Part shown: piece by piece, positions 1 to 12,138 of the stretch | Layout: each line of letters starts with the position of its first letter | Numbering within the stretch: position 1 is the first letter of the stretch | Assembly (NCBI GenBank): GCA_001599595.1 | Contig: BCHH01000008.1 | Location: forward strand, 2,357,712 to 2,421,711 | DNA from: Beverwykella pulmonaria | Taxonomy: Eukaryota > Ascomycota > Dothideomycetes > Pleosporales > Melanommataceae | DNA: 64,000 nt | Direction of reading: 5' to 3' | Notes under the pieces: model-generated | What the model saw: only the letters and a program-made list of their open reading frames with translations | Databases searched by the model: none | Told to the model about the DNA's origin: nothing | Position numbers and translations under genes: made by a program

Positions 1-389
1 AGATAACCCAGAAGGACTACATCAACTAGATACTTGAGCCAGTTGTCAAACCTTAGTTGAATGGTCCGCGCTTTATCCTTGAGGAGGATGGAGACTCTAG
101 GCATGGCCCTAGCAAGAGCAACATTGTTTGAACCTGGAAGAAGAACAATGGACTAGAGTCCTACTTTAACTGCCACTCATCTCCTGATTTATCACCTATT
201 GAGAACTGCTGGCAGCCACCAAAGCAATATGTCAAGAAGTTCCCTCACCGGGATGAGCAGGACACCCAAGAACTAGCGCTTGAAGGCTGGGATAAAGCCT
301 CTTAGGAGTTTATAAACACAAGAGTAGACTCTATGCCTCAGAGGCTCAAAGCTGTACTTGAACTGGATGGAGAATTGACTGGTTACTAA
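1..389 (+). pseudogene. Tc1/mariner-type transposase relic (C-terminal part)
   Basis: One reading frame ending in TAA at 387-389 gives the typical end of a DDE_3 (Tc1/mariner) transposase: an LEEDGD-type stretch near 77-95, the hallmark [12 protein letters not shown] at 177-212, then a tail with SMPQRLKAV. The frame is broken by TGA at 129-131 and TAG at 303-305, so it cannot make a product. The 5' part lies outside the window. I did not find a clear terminal inverted repeat downstream of the stop. The family assignment rests on the SPDL-PIE motif, which holds the third acidic catalytic residue of this superfamily. It is a dead insertion and marks the left edge as repeat-affected. Confidence 0.8.
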
Positions 390-883
390 GCATGTAGGCC
401 TTCGTCAATTGTACATAAAACCCTCAAAAACAAGGCCTTGGCATGGGTATCACAACACCAAAAATTCGACTTGTATAGAGCCTAGAGCCTTCTCTATGGC
501 ATCAACTTTATTTGAGCTCAAAATTGTATAAAATGGTTGAATTTCGTGGTTTCTATGAGAAATTGTGTGTGGGTGAGGAAAGCCAAGCATTTTCGGTGTG
601 CGGGGAATTTTGCGAGCCGCGTGCCAGGCACGAGGCACCATAGTTGTGTCAGCAAGACCTACTATTATAGGAAACCGAGCACAGCCAATATGCTGCGCTA
701 ATCAAAAGAGGAAACCGAGCCAGCCAAACAATTCCCGCGCCAACCCTGCTCCTATGTTCTCTAAAGCGAGTTGATCGGAGAGTATACTGCGGGCCTTATA
801 AATACCAACCAGTGCTCCGATAGCAGACTCAAAATTCACCTTCTTTCCCTTTCATCTCAAACAATTCTCAATAACCAGCAACA
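390..883. other. intergenic; promoter side of the SDR gene
   Basis: No gene is supported here. Two similar stretches reading gaaaccgagc(a)cagcca occur at about 671-686 and 711-726. The last 90 bases hold the SDR promoter. Confidence 0.5.
797..803 (+). promoter_or_regulatory. TATA box of the SDR gene
   Basis: TATAAAT lies 81 bases upstream of the ATG at 884, a normal fungal spacing. A CT-rich stretch (840-870) follows, as is common around fungal transcription starts. Confidence 0.5.
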
Positions 884-1760
884 ATGTCACAAGACAAGAA
901 AGTCGTCTTCATCACGGGGGCTAACACGGGTCTTGGCCTTGAAATAGTCAAGGCGTTGTATAAAAGTACGCAACCATACGATATCATCGCTGGTAGTCGG
1001 CTTGTTAGCAATGGTGAAGCCGCCGTTGCAGCTGTGCAACACGAAATCCCATCTTCTTCTAGCAGCCTCAGCGTAGTCCAATTGGACCTTGCCTCGGATG
1101 AGTCCATCAAGAAAGCTGTCGAGAACATTGAATCAAAATTCGGCCGGCTAGATGTCTTGGTCAACAATGGCGGCGCAGGCTTTGACGGAGCTCTCAGAGA
1201 TAGCCAGCTGAGCATCCGGGAGGCGTGGAACAAGTCGTGGGATACTAACGTCGCCGGCACTCAAGTACTCACGAGTGAAGCAATTCCACTGCTACTCAAG
1301 TCAAAACAGCCACGACTGATCTTCATCACAAGCGGGACTTCTGCGTTAGCTTTTACCGAGAGATTTGATCACCCAGCGCTACAGCGCATCAACGCCTCAC
1401 CAGCACCAGGTTGGCCAAAGCCAAAGGAAATCAATCCTATCGAGTCATATCGGAGCGCAAAGACTGGACTCAACATGATGATGAGACAATGGCACCGGAT
1501 TCTACTCAATGATGGAGTAAAGGTCTGGGCTATATCTCCTGGATTTCTCGCAACTAATTTGGGCAACGTTGGGATTGAACAGATGAAAAAGGTAAGCAAA
1601 GAGGATAGCCTGTTGAAGAGTCAATTTTCTAACCAATAAATTTTAGATGGGAGCGCGAGATCCTTCAGAGGGCGGCAATTTTGTTAAAGGTGTCATTGAA
1701 GGGGAGCGAGACTCGGAAGTCGGAAAGGTGGTCGGCGCTACCGGTATCCAAGCTTGGTAG
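884..1760 (+). CDS. short-chain dehydrogenase/reductase
   Basis: NAD(P)-dependent oxidoreductase of the classical SDR fold, probably cytosolic; the substrate cannot be told. Two exons (884-1591, 1647-1760) separated by a 55-bp intron with GTAAGC and TTTTAG ends join in phase 0 to a 273-residue protein, the usual SDR length. Visible motifs are the cofactor-binding TGANTGLG (residues 11-18), NNGG (from residue 94, a variant of NNAG), the catalytic serine region ITSGTS, and the catalytic YRSAK (Tyr189, Lys193). Without splicing the frame would end 15 residues into the intron, so the second exon, which supplies the C-terminal substrate loop, is needed. It runs tail-to-tail with a Zn2Cys6 regulator; a regulatory link is possible but unproven. 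Confidence 0.9.
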
Positions 1761-2102
1761 GACAGCTCAGCATTCTTGTTATAGCCTCTAGAACGTGAGA
1801 TCATATCAATACTTCCTACATTGAATCATATAATTCCTGAATTGGACGATCTCGTAATCTCACTATGCATACTGATTTTATTGAACAAACTGTAGCCTCT
1901 TACGCTGCTTGAGAGATATATGGAGAATAGACTCGAGAGATGGGAGATGAGGGATAAAAAAGTTGTCAGTAACTCGGGCGATAATATCATCTAACTTCCG
2001 AGATTCTGTAATCCATATGACAAGACGTCCAAAAAGAAAGACATGAAGTTTGTGAAGTGGAATGAGATCAAATAAATATATTATTTCTTTTCCCGCAAAC
2101 GG
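1761..2102. other. convergent intergenic spacer
   Basis: A 342-base AT-rich spacer between the 3' ends of the SDR and regulator genes; presumably both 3' UTRs. Nothing else is seen. Confidence 0.5.
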
Positions 2103-3440
2103 CTAACTTTCTCTTCGCGTAAGTACAGGCGCATGTTCCAACTCTTGCATCATGTCCTTCCAATAAAGCCCATCAATGCCGGCACGTTCGCCGAGGTGCA
2201 GTTCATGAAGCCGCATGCGCACCGCCTCGTAATCCCTCCTCACACGCTGTTCACACCACCAGATTCCCTCGTATCGACACATCAACCCCAGCCAGTACCC
2301 AAGCAGCCACAACACCCTTTCATCCCTGTTGTAGAGAAGAGATTTCAAATCTCCATGTATCTTCGTGAGAAACACCCAATTGAGGAGTATCATCGACTGT
2401 GGAGGATGAATGCTCCGTAGATAGGCAAGCGCGATCGTGGCTGGCCCAAAAATATCATTCTGGTCGGCATTATTGGATTCACAACTGAAGCTGTCATTCT
2501 TCAATTTGAATGCTCTGATCCAACTCTCAGGAACATTACCCAAGCTTTGAAATTTTCGGATTTCTCTCCAGCCGGCTTTTCCGTGGCCAAACATGATGGG
2601 ATCTAGAAAGGCTACCGTCTTCTCCAAATACGCTGACAGTGAGATCAAGAGAGGTCTGAGGCCCGCCTGCAGGGCTAGCCATCCCAATCGGTCTTCTCTG
2701 AAGCTGAAGACCCAGGATGATTTTGGATCATCTTCGACGCTATTGTCTTGGTGTGGAAGTGTAAAAGCGATCATGTTTAGCAACAGCGCAGCCAGTAGCA
2801 GTGCATTCACTCCTTGCTGCCCCAGTGACTTGCTGGGTGTTTCAAGGGCTATTTGGAAGTCCTGGATGGCAAGGGATTGATAGAAATGTTCTGCAATACG
2901 ATGCTGTAATATCCCTGGAGACATATGCCGCAAGTGGCACGCAGTAATGGCAAGTAATGTGTTGCGGATAAGAGAGTTTGATTGTGAGAGCGAGACCAGC
3001 TCGTCACGACCCGGCATGCGGAATATGGCATCCCAGTTTGTACAGAAATGATGCAGGAGTTGAATACCAGGGGTTCCACTTTTTGAACTGGGGTATAGAG
3101 CAGTGATTGAGCTGACTGTAGAGAGCTTTGTAATCGCAACGCCCCCCATAATGTTGTATTCATGCTCGCCCTCATAAGGCCTGTCATATGCACAGGTTCT
3201 CCTGTTTCGTCGACATCGTACGCACATTGGCTTGCACTCGTCACACTAACATGATATAAGTTTCAATAGACAAGAAGGGAAAAGCAGAGAGAAAGAACAG
3301 ACCTTAACCTTTTTTTCTTTGCAGGGAAGACAGCCAGATCTGGATTTCCTGTGGTGTCTCTGTTTTTTGTAATCACGGATTTTCAGATCGGAGTTAATGA
3401 ATGAGAGGACTTGAAATCCGGGTTTTGTGTGTATGTCCAT
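2103..3440 (-). CDS. Zn(II)2Cys6 transcription factor
   Basis: Fungal-specific nuclear regulator. Exon 1 (3440-3303) and exon 2 (3245-2103) are separated by a 57-bp intron that splits the zinc cluster: the first exon ends after Cys37-x2-Cys40-x6 and the second begins with Cys47. After splicing the six cysteines are at 37, 40, 47, 54, 57 and 64 with spacing C-x2-C-x6-C-x6-C-x2-C-x6-C, an exact binuclear cluster preceded by a basic stretch (KKQRHHRKSR). The 426-residue product carries a fungal-specific transcription factor-like (DUF3468-type) C-terminal half, with leucine-rich helices and the typical segment around AITACHLRHM. Length is normal for small Zn2Cys6 proteins linked to metabolic genes. 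The target is unknown; the convergent SDR is the nearest candidate. Confidence 0.9.
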
Positions 3441-4949
3441 GGAGGAAAGCGAGGTGATCGAAATCTATAAATCAACAACCCTAAGAGTTTTATCTGAAGA
3501 TGGTGTAAAGATGGAACCAGATGCTGGGGTGCAGTGACTGTCGAAATTGGTGGGTGGAAAAGCGCAGGTTACGGATCACGGGGGATGATAAGAACATTGA
3601 AATCGGTTGCCGGATTGCCGGGATGATGATGGTGCTAGTGCGCATGTTTCAGAGCACAGGGGTGTAAAATGGCACCGAGCGCAGACGTTGGGCGCCAGGG
3701 ATTCTCCTAGACAACCAAGCGCGATCACAAACGAAGGCTCGCCATTGGACAGCCACTCCTTGGGCCCATGCAGCCACAAGGTTGAGTATGCTGCTTCTAT
3801 GGTCATGCGTTGCATCCCATAATATTGAGTAGCTACCGTATCATATTTTCGGAGTGAATCGTATTGAGAAAATCTTGAATACCTATCTAGAAGCGAGTAC
3901 GCCTGCGGCCAACTGGAAAGACTCTAGCTGAGCGAGGCTGACATGCCGTTCATGGCGACCGCACCAATATGTAATTGTGACGACGGGCTCGGTCTTCACC
4001 ATCAAGGCACGAGACGCAGGTCAATGGGATAGGTCGGCTCTGAGGATGAGCTCTATCTTCACCACGTGTGAGGTAGATGGGATAGATCGGCTCTATTTCA
4101 GCTACACTAAGATGAGGGAAGAAGAGGTGCAAAGGGGGATCGAGTCTATATACAACGGGGTACGGTCCAGGCGCGTAACCGAGCGTGCTCTGAGCGCAGC
4201 GCTATGCTGTGAATGGCATGTGCGTCGCGCACCCATGTGACTTGGAGCGAGCTTCGACGAGTGGGCAGTCACATCACTGTCACCGACTCACCAAAGACGC
4301 CACAGAAAACCTTACAAATGTGCGACATAGCTGTCAGCTGGGATGCCTTCTTTGCGCTTTACCACGTCTATGAAGCACTCACTGTGTTCAACAGGTCAAA
4401 CACTCTAGTGCAGTTGGAGAAGCTCTCTCTCCTCACCCCTTCTCAGTCATTTCTCCAAATGAAACTCACTTGGAGATTGCCAATCTATCATTTAAAGATT
4501 TGGAGAGGTAACTTGATCGAGTGGATGGTCGGCTTTACCTTTGCGACACCTCTCTCCTAAGCCAAAGTTCATTTCCGGATCACATTCCGCAAGACAGACC
4601 AATGGCCATCACAGAGGAGAGAGAGAGAGATGAGAAAATAAAGCAATGTGATTGGAGGTAAAGTCTTTCGGCAGTTTTCGAGATGTCGGCAGAGAAGTAT
4701 GTGTAACCATCAACGCGGGGAAAACTAAAAATTGATTGCGACTCACTTTACACTCAACTCGAACTATTGGACAAGAGTAGATACAGGACAGAAAATCCTG
4801 GATCATGGTCTCTGATGATGGTTACGGCAATGTATTTCCGCACACAACAATGCTCAACGAGTAATCATATATCAAGCCCAATCCAAGCCCACCTTAGAGC
4901 ATTCTTCTTCAACTCCTGAACGGACTTGATTTACATCTCCTCTGTAAAC
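3441..4949. other. long intergenic region, no gene recognised
   Basis: About 1.5 kb without a supportable gene; open frames here are short and resemble nothing known. It contains a degenerate tandem pair: a unit with GTCTTCACCATC...GGGATAGGTCGGCTCT (about 3990-4041) is repeated as ATCTTCACCACG...GGGATAGATCGGCTCT (about 4053-4095). A (GA)n run lies at about 4615-4632. Confidence 0.4.
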
Positions 4950-6280
4950 ATGAAGTGGTTTTCCCTTGCCTTTGCACTCGCTGCGCCGGCTCATGCCTAC
5001 ATTCGATTTGGGTGCGCGACGCTGTCTGTGCAGCGGTTAGATCCTGTTGTTGAGGTATGTGTTCCTATGAAAGGCTCAGCTTTGGTGAAGGTAGTATGGC
5101 ATATTGCTGACAGGAAGAAGCCAGGCAATATTCCATCTGCGCATCTGTACGTAACTACCTCTCACTTGCTACTCTAAAAGATCAGGTCCTAACTTCGGAT
5201 CCCAACTTGTAGGCACCAGATCGTTGGAGGTTGTGTTGCCACCTTGAGACTTTACTGTGCTATACTGATGATATAGGAAATGCTTTCAACGCGACAATGA
5301 GTGGTGATATCGGCGCCAAGGCCACTTGCACCACTTGCAGTTTCTCAGAAGGTATATCTCCAGCAACCTGACTGCATGTGAAAGAGACCAAGAGCTGAAA
5401 ATCCATGAAGACTTTAGTAATTATTGGACGGCCGTAATGTACTTCAAAGCCCGCAACGGATCCTACCACCGCGTGCCACAGTACCCGAATGCACTCCTGG
5501 GATCTTTGACTGGCGGTATGACTATATACTACCTCCAGCAAGACTTTAATTCGAATGGCAATACGAAGATCACGTCCTTCAAGCCCGTAATTATACCCTT
5601 TCTACTCTTTTTCTGTCCATCCAACGAACTTACGCGCGCTCAGGGTTTTCGCATGACGGTCGGTAGTCCCGGTTTAAAATCAAGCACAAATCCAGGTTTG
5701 AGATACACATGTTTGAAGGATATCAACACCCGCGGCAGCGAGACCAATGACTTCCCCAAAGCGCCATGTCCAGCTGGCATCATGGCCATACACCACTTCC
5801 CCGCATGCTGGGATGGCAAAAACCTCGATTCGCCAAACCACCAGGACCACATGTACAACACTGTGAAAGGCGCCTTCCAAAACTCCGGCCCCTGCCCTTC
5901 CACCCATCCTGTTCGTATGCCACAGGTCGCTTACGAGACTATGTGGAACACGACGATGTTCAACGACAAGTCTATGTGGCCTGCTGATGGGAGCCAGCCA
6001 TTTGTTTGGAGCTTTGATGATAGTAAGGGGTATGGGACGCATGGAGATTATTTGTTTGGGTGGAAGGGAGATGCACTCCAGCGTGCAATGGACTCGACCA
6101 GCTTGGTCAGTAATAATTTGAAGACACAATCTGTGGCCGAGGCGAATAAGTGCGCTATTCAGAGCACTGTCAAAGAGCCGATTGATGGATGTAAGTTCCC
6201 AATGTTGCTGTAAACCTGATGAAAAACTAGAAGCTGATAAGAGTTCTTCAGGGCTCGACAAGTTGCCTGGTGGCATGTGA
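4950..6280 (+). CDS. secreted DUF1996-domain protein
   Basis: Extracellular or cell-surface protein of the fungal DUF1996 family; biochemical role unknown. Seven exons are needed: 4950-5054, 5121-5146 (or from 5118), 5213-5229, 5277-5351, 5411-5586, 5644-6190 and 6252-6280. They join in frame to 324 residues. An N-terminal signal peptide (MKWFSLAFALAAPAHA) precedes the family block: RLDPVVEPGNIPSAHLHQIVGG, later CTTCSFSEDFSNYW, then the histidine-rich signature HHFPACWDGKNLD and HQDHMYN. The end is short (DGWLDKLPGGM) with no WSC domain, which other family members often carry. The first acceptor is weak: the in-frame choices are AAGAAG/CCA or AAG/AAG, while the nearer CAG would shift frame, so that junction is the least certain part. 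The very small exons 2 and 3 are supported by the conserved HLHQIVGG they rebuild. Confidence 0.85.
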
Positions 6281-7890
6281 TACTTGTCCGGAGTTGGCTG
6301 AAGAATAATATGTGTTCTGGGGGAAGGAAGCGTAAGTTTTGTGGTCTTGAAACAGTGTGTTTGATTCCAAAGTTGGTTGCCCCTTGATTGTAGCCTTTTG
6401 CGACTATGTATTGCCTGTCTTTACAAGAGTGCTATACTGTATCCCGAGCGTAGATTGAATGTGTAGTTGCAGTGCGAGATGAAGATGCTCGTGCAAGTTA
6501 TCAATACTGAACTAAAGCCCCTTGGAGATAATTTAGTGAATCATCAATGTCAATTCAAAGCCCGTATTTTTACGATGATTTAATTTTAGATACATCTCTC
6601 GCTTGACAATGTTTTCTACTCTGGTTTAAACGCACTAGTTGGCTCTTAGGTGAACGCTAGTTTAGTCGATAAGGGAGCAAGCATTGATCAAACAACAACA
6701 CTTTTGAAGTGCGATGGCGCTGCCTTCTTCATTGACCTCAAATATTTCTACGCTCTTGAGCGTTGCTTGAGACGCGTTTCTGCAGCCGCATTCATCATGG
6801 ATCGTTTCATGCCTCTGCTTCCGAACGTAATCCTCGAACATTATGGCCTTCCATCTCTTGATTCGGCATACAGTCAACGCGTGAGATAGTGCGATGCCTG
6901 AGATTGGTCCAATGAGCTGGAGTTGGCGAAGTCGACCTGACAATGATATTCATTCGGAGGTCGCAGTTCACGTGTCGCTCTCCCCGACCAATCACAGTCC
7001 GCAACTCTTCTGCTCCCATTCCGGCACCCCTGCCTCGGATAATCTGCGTGAAATGCCACTATACTCTTGTTCTCATACAATGCCCAGACTCTCTTCCGAT
7101 CGTTTGCATGTCAGGTCCAAGACCGAGCACTTTTATTCTAGGTACTGAGGTATCTTGGAGTCCAATCTGGTGTTAGCGGCCCAAAGGAGCAGGGAACGGA
7201 GCTCAGGGGCGTAACATTGAAATACATTCACTCGGGTAATTCAAGAGTCTTAGTCCTTGCAGAAGGTAAGTGTACTAATTTGCCAACAGTAAGTATTTCA
7301 AGAGCCTCTGGAGACCCGTAAACAATGATTCCAACGACGTACTCTCACTTCGATGCCTAGCCGCACTCTCTCGTATTTGGCGTCGGGGTATCGAAACCTG
7401 AACACCATGAAATGCCTATTCAAGAAGCCCTCCTCCGGTCGAGTCTGAATCGTCACGCCACAAAGTTACCAATAGTTATGGCTGCCCGCATCAAGTTGTG
7501 TCGTGATGTGGCGGATGTGGCGCTCGTGTGCACCGAAGCGAAGCCTTACCCAATATGGTACGTCGATGGCTTGAAAACATCATGAGCCCTTTTCCACATC
7601 ACCTTATACAAGTTCAGCTCTACCAGTTCATGCACAGAGGAAAGTGATCTTTTGGAGGCGAGGCTATCCAGAGAGGAGGTGCAACGCATGTCACTTGCAG
7701 CAATCGCTTCAAATGACTGGATTGGGACACCCGAAAACAAAGCCTGATGTGACAGAATCATATGAAATGGAACCAGAGATTTCCCTTACGATCTATCCTT
7801 ATAGAATGGTGCGGCCGATTCCAGTCCGTCCTTTGCCATCCCTTCCCCTGCGTCAGAACTCCCCTCTCAAACTTTACAGTAACAAGCATC
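6281..7890. other. long intergenic region, no gene recognised
   Basis: About 1.6 kb with only short frames on both strands and no recognisable domain or RNA. It presumably holds the DUF1996 3' UTR and the promoter of the next gene. Confidence 0.4.
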
Positions 7891-9682
7891 ATGATCTTCA
7901 TTCTCTTGTTTGTGTTGTTATTAGTCTTCCATAGTAATGCCCAAGAACAGTATCCTCATTTGCGGCGCGCCAATGGCACGACCGACAATTGCTGTTATTG
8001 GGAGACTGACATTTGCACGACACGAGAGAGACCAGAATCAATAAGTTATGGCCTGGACTATTGCTGTGAGTGGGCTTCGCCCGACACGAAATGCGCCCAA
8101 GTTGCAGTTTTCAGTACCAAACAATTCTTGCCTGTATGCATCTGCACGACTCAGTACGGTTTTGTTGAAACTCACCATCACAGGCCCTCGACAATCATTG
8201 CGGTCGTCTCTTCGACTCAATCAAAGCCTGCGAGACAAACTACACATTGCGTGACTTCGAAGCCGCATCATGGTCTTTTTGCTTCAACTGGTTGTAAGTG
8301 TTACGGCCCAAAAGGTGCTACGTAAATATGGGCAAGCTTGCTGATGTGTCAAGCATGTCAAATTACTTCAACATCGAAACGATAAATTACTACACAGGAC
8401 CTCAGGGACAATTCGACTTGAACAAAAACGACAGGTATCCTGGGGACAAATACGTGTTCTTGACGCCGAACGCGTCCTGTAGCCATCCCGATTTTGCACC
8501 TGTAAGCGCTTCGATCACAAGCTAAGGTTTCCTAAGATTGAACCAAACAGATTATGCAAGACGCATGCCAAAACCAACTACGAAGCTTGAACAACACATA
8601 TAGCTCTTATAACTCAAAGCAGTTATATAATCTGCTTGATTGCCAAACCGAAGCGTGAGTCACTTCTCACTTGTACGTTTGTCACACCGCTCAACAGTCG
8701 TAGAGCCATTCACTATGTCAGATGCTCGGAAGAACACGAAACAACTTCTGAAGTTAACTGGTGCGTGAAAAATGTGACAAAGTCCATGGGCTGGGTCCAA
8801 AAGGGATTTCTCATCGACAATGGAAAGCCCAAGTGCCCAAATGCGAAAAACATCATCTCTCGGCTCGGCCTTTGGAACGCACTTGCCCTCCTTGCAGCAT
8901 TTATGCTGAATCGGCGCCTCCTAGTGGTGATATTCCGGCGAAAGACGTATTCCAGAAATGAGATTGAACTCAGCTTCATTTCTATCTTCTGGCATGTTGC
9001 AGCTCAGGTCGGGCTCACCGTACTAGCCGCCATTGTCGTTCGACGACACGATAGGAACTCGATGCTCTTCGAGCAAGTTCAGGTCTGGGCGGTGAGACCA
9101 CGTGCTGCTGTCTTTATTGCGCTTCTTGGTTTTATCCATCCGGTATGGGTCGGCCCGGCCTTGAAGGCTATGATCTCGGACTTCTTGCTCTGCGCGGTAG
9201 CCATACGCATGATAGGATCTGTCGCGACATCCCCACCCAAAGGGTTCGGAGATCAGCCAGCGGGATACTTGACGTACCGGTTTGGCGCGGTGGTGTCCAT
9301 TATACCTGTCGTGATCTCCATCGCCATCTTCGCCCTGCTACTTCTGTCTACTTTTGTCTGCAGCAGCAAGTCTCCAATCTACCGCCTTCTCCATGAAGCG
9401 GGTGTGCAGATCGCAAATATGTTTCGCAAAATGAGCGGGAAAGAGACAAAAAATCCTACGATATATGCTTGGAACGGCCACCGATACTGGATCATATATT
9501 CGCCGTTATTCGTTATGAGTGTCCTTCTTTATGTAGGAAACTGGATGTTTTGGAGTGGATTTCTGAGGGTCAGCGGGAGATTGTATTGCCCGGCAGATGT
9601 ACGAAGAGTGACGCTTCTCTGGTCTCTCGGACCGTGGATTGTACAGTTCGTCGGGTTGTTGTTGGAGATGCTTGCCCTATAG
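7891..9682 (+). CDS. cysteine-rich ectodomain, multi-pass membrane protein (unknown function)
   Basis: Not assigned to a named family. Five exons (7891-8133, 8184-8293, 8354-8501, 8551-8654, 8698-9682) join exactly in frame to 529 residues. The start was chosen at 7891 because it gives a clean signal peptide (MIFILLFVLLLVFHSNA). The first half is a presumed extracellular domain with many cysteines (pairs such as DNCCYWETDIC, DYCCEW, then single cysteines to about residue 250) and N-glycosylation sites. The second half has about six to seven hydrophobic segments, starting at NALALLAAFML and ending at GPWIVQFVGLLLEMLAL. The layout (signal peptide, cysteine-rich ectodomain, membrane bundle) resembles orphan receptor-like or sensor proteins of filamentous fungi, but this is inference from architecture only. 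Confidence 0.75.
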
Positions 9683-10760
9683 AGTGTGAGGAGGTTATTG
9701 CAGAAGATTCATTACTGTCATTGATATTTTCACAACGAGACCCTTAAGCTAATGAAAAATACACAAGACATTTTGCGCAAATGTCGTCGATAAATCAAGT
9801 AGATTTAGGGAATGAATTTCGCCTATCAAACTATTGATTGTAAAGCACTATGCTGTTCCCAAGGACTCGGAACGTCGGGCACCGAGTCTGAATTGCAAGC
9901 GTTGCACTGCTGTAGAACTCTTGAATCGAACGGAAGTAAAATGAAATTAAATATACGTGATCAGATAGTGCAGGTGGCCGTAAAGGTATGGGGGAGAATA
10001 GAGATAAGCAGGAGGAAATATCTTCAGAGTGGCAAAGTAATGTGCTAGCCAAACGATTAGAAGCGGTCTCAATGACTGCCAACTTCTCCGATAGAAGGCA
10101 ATTTATGTGAGAATAAAAGGCAGTCTATGACCACCAAAGCAGCAGGGCCCAAATCGCGGAAAGGTTTGTGAATAAGGCCTCGAGAAATGGTCGCGGAAGT
10201 AGTGAGTAGACTTCATAGTGCAAACTCAAACCTCTTTCTTGATCTTCTTGGTCGCCGAAGCGCCTCCGGATTCTCGAGCCCGCTTGCGCTTCCCATTGTC
10301 CAGAAAGAAAGCAGGCGTCACGCGAATCCGGGCGTCACGCGCACGGACACGTTAGCCAACGTGACTTCGGACAAACAAGAACTTCCGATGCCGACTTTCC
10401 GGTCCGGAAGGTGCCCACGCTTCGCGACGCACACGATGTCAACGACACGTCCTTACCGCCCCTGCTTGCAAAAGGTTCGAGAAGATCAGGCGCAATTCTT
10501 TTTGGGAGAAAACCCGTATTTGGAAAGCAAATCGCTTGACACATGGGTGGCCCGAGTAAGGCAAAGGTACAAGTAGGAGACCTTATTTTCATTGCTTCGC
10601 AAACCTATGAGATCCGCCCCAAGGATATGCAAAGGCATCGCCACTTTCCGTTTCTCATTTCTGTCTATATAATTTTAAGTTCCATCTCGAGCTTTTCTGC
10701 GAGTTCACCGCTATACGCATATCACTCATGCATCCTGATATCAGACTCTCCGTGGCAGTC
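9683..10760. other. intergenic region, no gene recognised
   Basis: About 1.1 kb without a supportable gene. On the minus strand a short lysine/arginine-rich stretch ends at a TGA at about 10226 and looks like a nuclear-localisation tail, but no upstream frame connects to it. Confidence 0.35.
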
Positions 10761-11099
10761 TCAACTCCGCTTCAACATTGAACACAGACATCCCTTGTCA
10801 ATGGAAATCTTCTTATTATCCGCCCTATTGAACACAGCGCTTTGCTCCGAAGCCCCCTCACCAAGGAAACGATCCATTGGCGTCAATCCTTGCTGACCAA
10901 CTTTCTGCTTCATAGCGAGAATAGGACCGTGATATGGGCATACAACAGTAGCAGTCTTTGTGGGTGGGGTCTTCGGTGTGGAGGTGTCTATAAGTTGTCT
11001 ATGGTGGTGGAGGTCAGTCTGGGGAGCATCAAGAAAAGGCGATGGAAGAGTGGGATCAGCTTGCCTTGGATTCTGGTTAGAATTTGTGGTTGCAGCCAT
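10761..11099 (-). CDS. small hypothetical protein
   Basis: A possible 112-residue product starting at the ATG at 11099 (MAATTNSNQNPRQADP...). It is rich in Pro, Thr, Gln and His in the first half and ends with a short basic, cysteine-containing tail (GCLCSMLKRS). The frame stays open further upstream to about 11537, but that extension reads like non-coding sequence. No domain is recognised and there is no neighbour context. It could be a spurious frame; transcript evidence is needed to accept it. Confidence 0.25.
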   Translation of the reverse strand: MAATTNSNQNPRQADPTLPSPFLDAPQTDLHHHRQLIDTSTPKTPPTKTATVVCPYHGPILAMKQKVGQQGLTPMDRFLGEGASEQSAVFNRADNKKISIDKGCLCSMLKRS

Positions 11100-12138
11100 G
11101 TCGATGTTGTCGGATATTTCTAGATCGGTGCACGGGGGTGGATCTATCGATGGCAGCACAAGAGGAAGAGCACGAAGACAGACAGATATCTGTGGGAAGT
11201 GGACTGAGATCGGAGGGAGAAGAGCTGCGGTAGTTGGAGAAAGAGATGGAGGAGCTAAGGTAGGAATGAGAGTGCCAGATGCAATGAGGAGAGCAGGAGA
11301 GCACTTTATATGCTCAAATAACAGAGAGTCAATGCGGCAGGATGGGAGGACTTTCTCTTCAGATATCGCCTGTAGTCTGCAATGACGGTAGTCCCGGGTG
11401 AAACGCCCATCTTGATGGGATAGATCTTGAAAGAGTCCCCTTGAATGGCCAGATCCTGATGCAGACCTTGACCGTCTGACCTGGCCAACTGGCCTCCATC
11501 TCCACGCGGGATCGAAACACCAGCTCGGATTGGGCATTGTTCTTTGGTTCTCCTTGGCAGGCGGACTCTTTCTAGGGCACAGACATAATTCTATGCATCA
11601 AGCTTTGCGCTTCTGCACCGAGGACCTTGCGTTGATGGAAGAGCAGCTGCTGATCGCACATCAGTGGTCGGTAAACGCCATATGGATGCCCTGAAATTCT
11701 TGCTCTTTCCGAGGAAAGCTCAATGAGCGGCCTAGACACCATCTCAAACACCGCTACACTAATCAACTGTCGTACGGGAAGATTAGCCGACCATACGCAT
11801 GGCGTGTTGAAGCTTCGCAGGTGGCGTGGACGGAGTAGGGGCTCCAAGTCTTGTTCTTAGGGTTCCCTGTTTCTGATTGGATACTCTCCTTTTGTTCGCC
11901 TTGGCAGCGCAGAGTGGCGGGTTAGGCGAAGCATTGTGGAGGCTGATTGAAGGCAACAAGGCAAATGATGCACCACCTTGTTTTTTAAGGCTGCTACCTC
12001 TCCAAATTCTCACTCTTTCCTTCCAAACTTCCTCGCTGACACCTAGAGCTACTCAATCACATTTTTGGCATGTGTTCGTTTGTCATTTTTAGTCCTCCAG
12101 AGTTCTCTTAAGTAATCTCACCATTATCGAATAAAGAA
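11100..12138. other. intergenic region upstream of the Clr5 gene
   Basis: About 1 kb with no recognisable gene or repeat; presumably the promoter of the Clr5-domain gene in its last few hundred bases. Confidence 0.4.

Noticed and set aside
3987..4097. Imperfect tandem repeat that could be a CRISPR-like or minisatellite array
   Set aside because: Only two degenerate units are present; it is recorded in the intergenic entry but is not an array.
10226..10330. Minus-strand basic tail (KRKRARESGG, KKIKKEV) resembling a nuclear protein C terminus
   Set aside because: No upstream frame or splice site connects to it; a stop precedes it by about 40 codons.
11100..11537. Upstream extension of the small minus-strand frame to 258 codons
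   Set aside because: Composition of the extension is erratic and it starts without a sensible context; only the part from the ATG at 11099 is listed, at low confidence.
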